DNA of 11,460 nt from CAYURR01 sp964446745 (lineage in GTDB: Bacteria; Bacillota; Clostridia; Lachnospirales; WQUN01): positions 1-11,460 of the forward strand of contig CAYURR010000096.1 in the NCBI GenBank assembly GCA_964446745.1. The letters run 5' to 3'. The notes below the pieces were generated by a model. The model was given only the letters and a program-made list of their open reading frames with translations, did not search any database and was not told the DNA's origin. Shown piece by piece: positions 6,070-11,460 of this stretch. The translations under genes were made by a program, and so were the position numbers. Each line of letters starts with the position of its first letter. Position 1 is the first letter of the stretch.

Positions 6070-7083
6070 TTAAACAATGACCATACCATCGCCATAGCTA
6101 AAGAACCTATATCGTTCCTTGACAGCCTCCGCATATGCGTTCAATACTGCATCACGTCCCGCCAATGCCGACACCAGCATGATCAATGTCGATTCGGGCA
6201 GATGAAAATTTGTAACAAGGCCGTCAATAACCTTGAATGTGTATCCGGGGAAAATGAAAATATCCGTCGAGCCGGACATCGCACCAACTTTGCCTTCTTC
6301 ATCCGCCGCGCTCTCAAGCACGCGGCAGCTCGTTGTGCCGACCGCTATTACCCTGTTACCGTTTGCCTTTGCGTTGTTTATGGTATCGGCTGCCTCGCTG
6401 TCGATCGAAAAGCTCTCCTCATGCATGTGGTGCTCGGAGATATCCTCGGCCTTTACAGGCTTAAATGTCCCTAAACCTACATGCAACGTCACATACGCGA
6501 GTTTTATGCCTTTGCACTGTAGTTCCGTCAGCAACCTGTCATTGAAGTGCAACCCTGCCGTCGGTGCTGCAACCGAACCCTTATGCTTTGCGTAAACGGT
6601 TTGGTATCGTTCTTTGTCCGTATCGTTGGGCACTTGCTTGATATATGGTGGCAGGGGTGTCCTTCCGACCTCATCGAGCACCGTATCAAAGTCCCCGTCA
6701 TAAAAAAGGGTAACAATCCTGTTACCCGTCTCAGTCACTTCATCGACCCGTGCCTCTAAACGCCCTCCGCCAAACACTGCGGTATGTCCGGGCTTTGCCC
6801 TGCGTCCGGGCTTCACGAGCGCTTCCCATCGGTTATCCCCAAGAGGTTTTAACAAGAATAATTCTAAGCGTTCATTTTTAAGTCTCGCTGGTATCACACG
6901 GGAATTGTTTAGTACGAGGCAATCCCCCGGTTTTAGGTATTCTCCGATGTTGTAAAAATGCCTGTGCTCCAGTGTACCCGTTTGCTTGTGTAGAACCATC
7001 AGCCGCGAATCTGTGCGCTCTGTTAGCGGACGTTGGGCGATGAGTTCCTCCGGTAGGTCATAATAAAAGTCCTTTGTCTTCAT
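6070..7083 (-). CDS. queA: S-adenosylmethionine:tRNA ribosyltransferase-isomerase
   Basis: Transfers and rearranges the ribosyl part of SAM onto 7-aminomethyl-7-deazaguanine at tRNA position 34, giving epoxyqueuosine. The 337 residues are near the family length. Motifs seen: FYYDLPEELIAQRPL (6-20), DSRLMVL (25-31), LVLNNSRVIPARL (56-68), VAAPTAGLHF (171-180), TLHVGLGTFKPV (199-210), VGTTSCRVLES (248-258), NFHLPESTLIMLVSA (292-306) and YRFFSYGDGM (325-334). The ATG at 7083 overlaps the previous gene's stop by 4 nt (ATGA); the open frame continues upstream to 7197, but that part is the other gene read in another frame. The loop after IPARL is about five residues shorter than in E. coli QueA. 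A perfect terminator-like hairpin lies inside the gene (6702-6727). No tgt follows; the toxin-antitoxin pair does. Confidence 0.97.
   Translation of the reverse strand: MKTKDFYYDLPEELIAQRPLTERTDSRLMVLHKQTGTLEHRHFYNIGEYLKPGDCLVLNNSRVIPARLKNERLELFLLKPLGDNRWEALVKPGRRAKPGHTAVFGGGRLEARVDEVTETGNRIVTLFYDGDFDTVLDEVGRTPLPPYIKQVPNDTDKERYQTVYAKHKGSVAAPTAGLHFNDRLLTELQCKGIKLAYVTLHVGLGTFKPVKAEDISEHHMHEESFSIDSEAADTINNAKANGNRVIAVGTTSCRVLESAADEEGKVGAMSGSTDIFIFPGYTFKVIDGLVTNFHLPESTLIMLVSALAGRDAVLNAYAEAVKERYRFFSYGDGMVIV
6702..6727 (-). other. Terminator-like hairpin inside queA
   Basis: Minus-strand RNA reads GGGUAAC (6727-6721), a 6-nt loop (6720-6715), GUUACCC (6714-6708), then six U residues (6707-6702). 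All seven pairs are Watson-Crick, four of them G-C. The sequence encodes queA residues 120-126 plus the start of F127, about 356 nt after the start codon. It meets the usual definition of an intrinsic terminator, yet the reading frame runs through it intact. Function unproven. Confidence 0.6.
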
Positions 7084-8822
7084 AGCTGCTGTATCTGCGT
7101 CCCCGTATAGTAGTGTTGTAATATCTGCATATAGTTGTATCCCATCTGTGCCATACCCTCGGCTCCGCGTTGGCTCATGCCCACACCATGACCCCATCCG
7201 CTGCCTGTAAATACGACATTTTTGCCTGACACACTCTGTGTCCCGGCCCCGCCTGTCGGCGGGGTATATGTGCCGATCACAGCCGCCGAAATAGCACCCG
7301 TGCTCTGAGCACCTGTGTTTTGCGTGCCCGCCTGCTGAGTTGCCGTGTTGGCCGCTATCGCTATATCTACACTGTTGCCGCTTTTGTCAACCGCTATACC
7401 ACCCGATATCTGCACGGCTTGAGAAAACGAATTTACCGCATAGAGGCCATTCGCCTGAACGCTAACGGTCTGCGTGCCGTTGGTTACATACAGCCCCGCC
7501 GATGTGTTCTGGGTAGAGCCCGGCGTGATGGTCGTCGTGGGTGGTGTTCCCTGCGGCGCTCCTGTGGACTGCGCTTGCGTGATACTAGGCGCGGGATAAT
7601 CTGAGAGCCTAAAATTCCTGCTTTCTAACATCCCGCCCGCCGATGCCGAAAAGAAGCTGCGGATCTCCTCTTTCTTATATATCTTATTGCCGGAGGAGCC
7701 TGTCAGTGTCATGCTTTGTACACGCCCGTTGCCCGAGGTTGTGATGCTCACGCCCTGTACCGAGCCGATATTGGCTTTGCTTTTATTTGCTAAATCCGTT
7801 AGCTCCGCGAGTGTAAACGTCCGCGTCCACTGCTTCGGTTCGAACTCGGTGATCTCCTTCACGCTACGCAGATAGGGTTCGGCATTGGCCCATACGTTTT
7901 CGGAATCCTCCGTCACGCCGCCGCTGCTCGAAAAATACACCGCATTTATCGCGCCGCCGTTATGTATCAATATCTGTCCGGTCGTATCCTTTACGGCCTG
8001 TGTGGTCGTCGCGGCTTCATTGCTCGCGCCCTGATAGACCTGGCAGTTCGTTGTATCACAAAGGTCATATCCGAGCTCCTTGTGTACGCCAAAGCGCGTG
8101 ACCGTATACGAGCGCGTCGCTACCACCTGAGCCTTCATAGCCTCGTTGCTCCACTTCGACGGAAACTCGGATGGGACAACACTGTACAGATATTCGTCGA
8201 GCGTCACGACATTGACCGCCGTGATCTTCTTGCCTGTGTGACGATTGAATTCTATATGCCCGCGATATTTTTGAGTGCCCAGCGTTGTCGTTTCACTATC
8301 CGCGTCATTGAGCTGACCGAAGCCCTGCGCATTCTCAAACACCATCAGCGCATTGCCGTTATCCGATAGTTGAACGCGCCTCGTGTTAGGTTGCATGGCC
8401 GTACCGCCGAGCCTTGCGGCATCCGACGAAGGGTTCGACGAACGCGCGTAGACGGACCATTTACCGTTTTCGGCCAATGCTGCTATCGCGTTTACGCCCG
8501 CGGATTTCTTCGAGGCCGCCGCTGTATATGCCGCGTCAAAGTCGTTATAGGTCTCGTTGTATTTCACAAAGCCGTCGTTTACAACCTCCGCTGTGAACAC
8601 TCCGCTGCCCTTTATATATCCGGCTATACCCTTATCATATCCGACTTCAATGGTTTTAGCCGTGATCTTGACGCTGTCGACATCCTTGTATTTCGCCTCA
8701 AGGCCTATACGAATATCCGACGAATACGCATAAACCGTTCGCGGACAGATCATGATCACGCATATAATTGCCGTAAGCATGAAAAAAAACGGCAAATAAT
8801 TTGCCGAATAATTTCGTTCCAC
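7080..8822 (-). CDS. SpoIID/LytB-domain protein, putative secreted lytic transglycosylase
   Basis: A 580-residue exported protein related to SpoIID, which cleaves denuded peptidoglycan glycan strands. The N-terminus carries a hydrophobic stretch (about 10-28) ending near TVYAYSS, a signal peptide or anchor. Residues about 50-165 may be SPOR-like. The SpoIID core runs from about 185 to 405: LDEYLYSVVPSEFPSKW holds the expected catalytic Glu (E219), followed by QVVATRSYT, the paired Cys of DLCDTTNCQVYQG (C255, C260) and YFSSSGG. The final motif GSGWGHGVGMSQRGAEGMA sits at 540-558. Between them about 124 Thr/Gln/Gly/Ala-rich residues are inserted, making it far longer than classical SpoIID (about 340), so I give no symbol. 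GTG at 8822 is chosen for its GGAGGT site 4 nt upstream; an in-frame TTG at 8837 lacks one. A terminator-like hairpin overlaps codons 6-14. queA overlaps its stop. Confidence 0.9.
   Translation of the reverse strand: MERNYSANYLPFFFMLTAIICVIMICPRTVYAYSSDIRIGLEAKYKDVDSVKITAKTIEVGYDKGIAGYIKGSGVFTAEVVNDGFVKYNETYNDFDAAYTAAASKKSAGVNAIAALAENGKWSVYARSSNPSSDAARLGGTAMQPNTRRVQLSDNGNALMVFENAQGFGQLNDADSETTTLGTQKYRGHIEFNRHTGKKITAVNVVTLDEYLYSVVPSEFPSKWSNEAMKAQVVATRSYTVTRFGVHKELGYDLCDTTNCQVYQGASNEAATTTQAVKDTTGQILIHNGGAINAVYFSSSGGVTEDSENVWANAEPYLRSVKEITEFEPKQWTRTFTLAELTDLANKSKANIGSVQGVSITTSGNGRVQSMTLTGSSGNKIYKKEEIRSFFSASAGGMLESRNFRLSDYPAPSITQAQSTGAPQGTPPTTTITPGSTQNTSAGLYVTNGTQTVSVQANGLYAVNSFSQAVQISGGIAVDKSGNSVDIAIAANTATQQAGTQNTGAQSTGAISAAVIGTYTPPTGGAGTQSVSGKNVVFTGSGWGHGVGMSQRGAEGMAQMGYNYMQILQHYYTGTQIQQL
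8782..8806 (-). other. Terminator-like hairpin at the start of the SpoIID-domain gene
   Basis: Minus-strand RNA reads CGGCAAA (8806-8800), a 3-nt loop, UUUGCCG (8796-8790), then eight consecutive U residues (8789-8782). The pairing is perfect over 7 bp with four G-C pairs. It lies 13 nt past the GTG start codon and 43 nt past the oadA stop. It could be the terminator of the oadBA genes overlapping the next gene, an attenuator controlled by translation of that gene, or chance. The U-run encodes the FFF of the hydrophobic segment. Confidence 0.65.
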
Positions 8823-8826
8823 AGTG

Positions 8827-8832
8827 ACCTCC
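8827..8832 (-). promoter_or_regulatory. Ribosome binding site deciding the GTG start of the SpoIID-domain gene
   Basis: A perfect GGAGGT on the minus strand, 4 nt before GTG 8822-8820. It lies inside the reading frame if TTG at 8837 were used, so it favours the GTG. The nearest downstream ATG (8780) has only the T-run before it and no binding site. Confidence 0.75.
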
Positions 8833-8849
8833 AACAAGCTTTTGTATGT

Positions 8850-10274
8850 TTAAACCGGGTAGACCTTGTTTTCCTTGTCTGCCAGGTTCTCGTCGACGCC
8901 GTATTTCTGTGCGTTTCTATATTTAAAGTAATTGATAGCCACATTCGGAAACAGTGCATAGGACAGTACATCCTCGTCCTTTTCGATGTAGCTCTCGATC
9001 TCCTTACGCGCATCCGGTAATGCGGGTGATAATAAATCCGCCGGACGTGTTGTTATAGGCTTTTCATCACCGATGATTTGCTTTCTGAACTCGGGCTTGA
9101 TATCGACTGGTGTCTTGCCATACATGCCGCGTACGATGTCCTTTGTTTCCTTCGGACATATCTTGTACCTTTCCCCGGCAATAACGTTCAATACCGCCTG
9201 CGTGCCTACTATCTGACTCGACGGCGTTACGAGCGGAGGCATACCCATATCCTCGCGTACCCTCGGCACCTCCGCAAGTGCCTTGTCCAAAAGCTCCGTG
9301 CGGTTTTGCGCCTTGAGCTGAGACACGAGATTTGACAGCATCCCGCCCGGTACCTGATAGATCAATCCGTTATAGTCCACGCAGAGTATCGACGGATCGA
9401 GCAATCCGTTTTCAATAAACTCATCGCGTAATGTCTTGAAATATGACGCTATCTCAGCGAGCTTTTGTTGATCGAGACCCGTATCGAATTCGGTATCCGC
9501 GAGCGCGCCGACCATTACATCGGTCGCGGGCTGTGACGAGCCAAACGCAAACGGCGATATAGCCGTATCCAAGATATCCGCTCCGGCCTCAATTGCGCTC
9601 ATATATGCCATAGCACCAAGACCCGTTGTGTAATGTGTATGCACCTGCAGCGGCAGCTTGCTGACGGATTTAATAGCCGTCACGAGCTCGGTTGCAGCCT
9701 TTGGCAGCAGCAACGCAGCCATGTCCTTTATACATATCGAATCCGCGCCCATGGACTCAAAACGCTTGACCAGATCCTTGTAATACTCGATCGTGTGGAC
9801 ATGGCTCAGCGTGTATCCGATCGCGATCTGTACATGACACTTCTCTTTTTTCGCGGCCTTGACACAGGTCTGTAGGTTGCGCGTATCGTTCAGCGCGTCA
9901 AACATACGGATGATGTCGATGCCATTCGCTACAGATTTTTGTATAAAATACTCGACCACATCGTCCGGATATATCCGATATCCCAAGAGGTTTTGGCCAC
10001 GCAACAGCATCTGCAGCTTGGTCTTTTTAAATCCGTCCTTGAGCTTACGCAAGCGTATCCATGGGTCCTCGTTTATAAAACGCATGCACGCGTCAAAGGT
10101 CGCGCCGCCCCACATCTCCACCGAATGAAAGCCCACATCGTCCATCGCGGATACGATCGGCAGCATCTGCTCGGTCGTCATACGCGTTGCGATTAACGAT
10201 TGCTGGCCGTCTCTGAGCGTTGTGTCTGTAATCCCGATTGTACGTTTTTCAATCTTTTTATTTGAGTTCTTCAC
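8850..10274 (-). CDS. oadA: Oxaloacetate decarboxylase alpha subunit / carboxyltransferase without biotin domain
   Basis: The carboxyltransferase subunit of a biotin-dependent, Na+-translocating decarboxylase: it moves the carboxyl group from oxaloacetate to a biotin carrier and releases pyruvate. The TIM-barrel motifs are complete: ITDTTLRDGQQSL (15-27, metal ligand D17), the carboxylatable lysine K183 in CIKDMAALL, the metal ligands H212 and H214 in VHTHYTTG, and AISPFAFGSSQPAT (238-251). The conserved C-terminal part follows (QVPGGMLSNL at 307-316), but the 474-residue protein stops before any biotinyl domain; no AMKM-type biotin motif is present. The partner carrier must be a separate gene, not in this window. 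The GTG start follows GAGGAGGT (10280-10287) by 5 nt. oadB lies 32 nt upstream, which supports oxaloacetate decarboxylase over a stand-alone pyruvate carboxylase B subunit (pycB), which is similar in sequence. Confidence 0.9.
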   Translation of the reverse strand: MKNSNKKIEKRTIGITDTTLRDGQQSLIATRMTTEQMLPIVSAMDDVGFHSVEMWGGATFDACMRFINEDPWIRLRKLKDGFKKTKLQMLLRGQNLLGYRIYPDDVVEYFIQKSVANGIDIIRMFDALNDTRNLQTCVKAAKKEKCHVQIAIGYTLSHVHTIEYYKDLVKRFESMGADSICIKDMAALLLPKAATELVTAIKSVSKLPLQVHTHYTTGLGAMAYMSAIEAGADILDTAISPFAFGSSQPATDVMVGALADTEFDTGLDQQKLAEIASYFKTLRDEFIENGLLDPSILCVDYNGLIYQVPGGMLSNLVSQLKAQNRTELLDKALAEVPRVREDMGMPPLVTPSSQIVGTQAVLNVIAGERYKICPKETKDIVRGMYGKTPVDIKPEFRKQIIGDEKPITTRPADLLSPALPDARKEIESYIEKDEDVLSYALFPNVAINYFKYRNAQKYGVDENLADKENKVYPV

Positions 10275-10306
10275 TTAGTACCTCCTCAGAATAAAGCTTT
10301 TACCGC

Positions 10307-11460
10307 TTATTTCCCGAACAGCGACAGGAACACGCCCGCAGCCACAGCAGAGCCTATAACGCCAGCTACATTGGGGCCCATCGCATGCATCAGCAGGTAG
10401 TTGTTCGGGTTCTCCTCCTGGCCGACCTTTTGCGCCACGCGCGCGGCCATCGGCACAGCGGATACGCCCGCAGCACCGATCAACGGATTGACCTTGCCGC
10501 CCGAGAGCTTGCACATCAGTTTACCGAACAGCACGCCGCCCGCAGTCGATACGGAAAACGCCGCTAGACCCAGTATAACGACCTTGATCGTAGCCGCCGA
10601 CAGGAACACATCGGCCTTTGTGGTCGCGCCGACCGTAATACCGATGAAGATCGTGACTATGTACATCAGGGCTTCCGAGGCAGTCTTCGCGAGCTTCTCA
10701 ACGACACCCGATTCTTTAAACAGATTGCCGAGCATCAGCATACCGACCAACGGAGCACAGTCGGGTATTATCAATAATACAAACACCGTAACCAAAATCG
10801 GGAATATGATCTTCTCACGCTTCGAAACCGGTCTGAGCTGTTCCATTACGATCGAGCGTTCAGCCTTTGAGGTAAGCGCGCGCATGATCGGCGGCTGTAT
10901 GATCGGCACTAGTGCCATGTACGAATACGCCGCGACCGCGACCGTCGAAACCTGATGGGGCGCGAGTATTGTATTCAAAAAGATCGTCGTAGGTCCGTCC
11001 GCACCACCGATAATACCGATGCCTGCAGCCTCCGGCAGCGAAAAGCCCAAAAGCAATGCGCCTAAAAACGCCGCGAATATACCGATCTGCGCAGCCGCAC
11101 CCAGCAATAAGCTCTTCGGGTTTGCGATCAGCGGGCCGAAGTCCGTGAGCGCACCCACACCGAGAAAGATGAGCGGCGGGAAGATGACATATTTATTACC
11201 CATATAGAGGTAGTTAAGCATGCCTCCTATGACCTGCTTGCCGTTTTCGCCTATCATCGGTGCGTTCATGATCGTGACACCGGGTAGATTTACCAACAGC
11301 ATACCGAATGAGATCGGCAGCAACAGCAACGGTTCATATTTCTTAGAAATGGCGAGGTACATGAAAAACAACGCCACCAATACCATGATTACATATTTGT
11401 AGCTTTCGTTCTGCGTGAGCAGATAAAAGCCCGAGGACTGCGCAAACCTCACGGTTATGT
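10307..11460 (-). CDS. oadB: Na+-translocating decarboxylase beta subunit (5' end outside window)
   Basis: Integral membrane subunit that decarboxylates carboxybiotin and couples it to Na+ export. Many hydrophobic segments are seen (for example YVIMVLVALFFMYLAI, LLLGAAAQIGIFAAFLGALL, IIFPILVTVFVLLIIP). The conserved GIGIIGGADGPTTIF contains the Na+-site Asp known in OadB (equivalent to D203 of Klebsiella), and HAMGPNVAGVIGSAVAAGVF matches the C-terminal region bearing the conserved Asn. KYEPLLLLPISFGMLL is typical of the N-terminal part. A GTG at 11452 would give 381 residues, but no ribosome binding site precedes it in the 8 bases available and the frame is open to the window edge, so the true start probably lies outside. 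It is 32 nt upstream of oadA. The family also includes GcdB and MmdB, but the adjacent alpha subunit points to oxaloacetate. Confidence 0.93.
   Translation of the reverse strand, partial: ITVRFAQSSGFYLLTQNESYKYVIMVLVALFFMYLAISKKYEPLLLLPISFGMLLVNLPGVTIMNAPMIGENGKQVIGGMLNYLYMGNKYVIFPPLIFLGVGALTDFGPLIANPKSLLLGAAAQIGIFAAFLGALLLGFSLPEAAGIGIIGGADGPTTIFLNTILAPHQVSTVAVAAYSYMALVPIIQPPIMRALTSKAERSIVMEQLRPVSKREKIIFPILVTVFVLLIIPDCAPLVGMLMLGNLFKESGVVEKLAKTASEALMYIVTIFIGITVGATTKADVFLSAATIKVVILGLAAFSVSTAGGVLFGKLMCKLSGGKVNPLIGAAGVSAVPMAARVAQKVGQEENPNNYLLMHAMGPNVAGVIGSAVAAGVFLSLFGK

Noticed and set aside
6268..6270. Ser in place of Trp in the QueA segment before TDIFIFPGY
   Set aside because: The Trp is common in Firmicute QueA but absent in E. 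coli QueA, so the change is not evidence of a defect.
7084..7197. Longer N-terminus for queA
   Set aside because: The extra 38 residues are out-of-frame sequence of the SpoIID-domain gene; the conserved QueA N-terminus begins at 7083 with an ATGA overlap.
8370..9020. Plus-strand open frame of 216 codons opposite the SpoIID-domain gene and oadA
   Set aside because: An Arg/Cys-rich shadow of GC-rich minus-strand codons, with no domain pattern and no transcription signal.

Overview
The window looks like a chromosomal segment from a Gram-positive anaerobe, most likely a clostridial Bacillota. The basis is a SpoIID/LytB-type sporulation-family protein, a sodium-pumping decarboxylase gene pair, a queA–rarA–pepT–tyrS gene run, strong AGGAGG ribosome binding sites and frequent GTG starts. 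The exact taxon cannot be read from the sequence. Every supported gene lies on the minus strand, so transcription runs from position 11460 down to 1.

Region A (11460 to about 1518) is one tight co-directional run: oadB (5' end outside the window), oadA, a SpoIID-domain protein, queA, dinJ, yafQ, rarA, pepT, tyrS. Gaps are 32 nt or less, or genes overlap by 4 to 17 nt, and the run closes with a clear intrinsic terminator after tyrS. It mixes Na+-coupled decarboxylation (OadB/OadA), cell-wall hydrolysis (SpoIID domain), tRNA queuosine synthesis (QueA), replication-fork maintenance (RarA), tripeptide breakdown (PepT) and tRNA-Tyr charging (TyrS). A DinJ/YafQ toxin-antitoxin pair of lower GC sits between queA and rarA, apparently without its own terminator.

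Region B (about 1517 to 1) is a separate, more AT-rich transcription unit. It has a candidate promoter, a small antitoxin-like gene, a RelE/ParE-type toxin translationally coupled to it, a SAM-dependent methyltransferase 19 nt further on, and an intrinsic terminator whose two G-U wobbles form only in minus-strand RNA.

The least expected signals are two perfect 7-bp hairpins followed directly by 6 to 8 U residues. They look like textbook intrinsic terminators but lie inside coding sequence: one at codons 6-14 of the SpoIID-domain gene and one in the middle of queA. Other points of note are the possible toxin-antitoxin-methyltransferase tricistron, the toxin-antitoxin pair embedded in a housekeeping operon, and a ~124-residue Thr/Gln/Gly/Ala-rich insertion in the SpoIID-domain protein. 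I see no CRISPR array, insertion sequence, rRNA or tRNA gene, and no proven new system.
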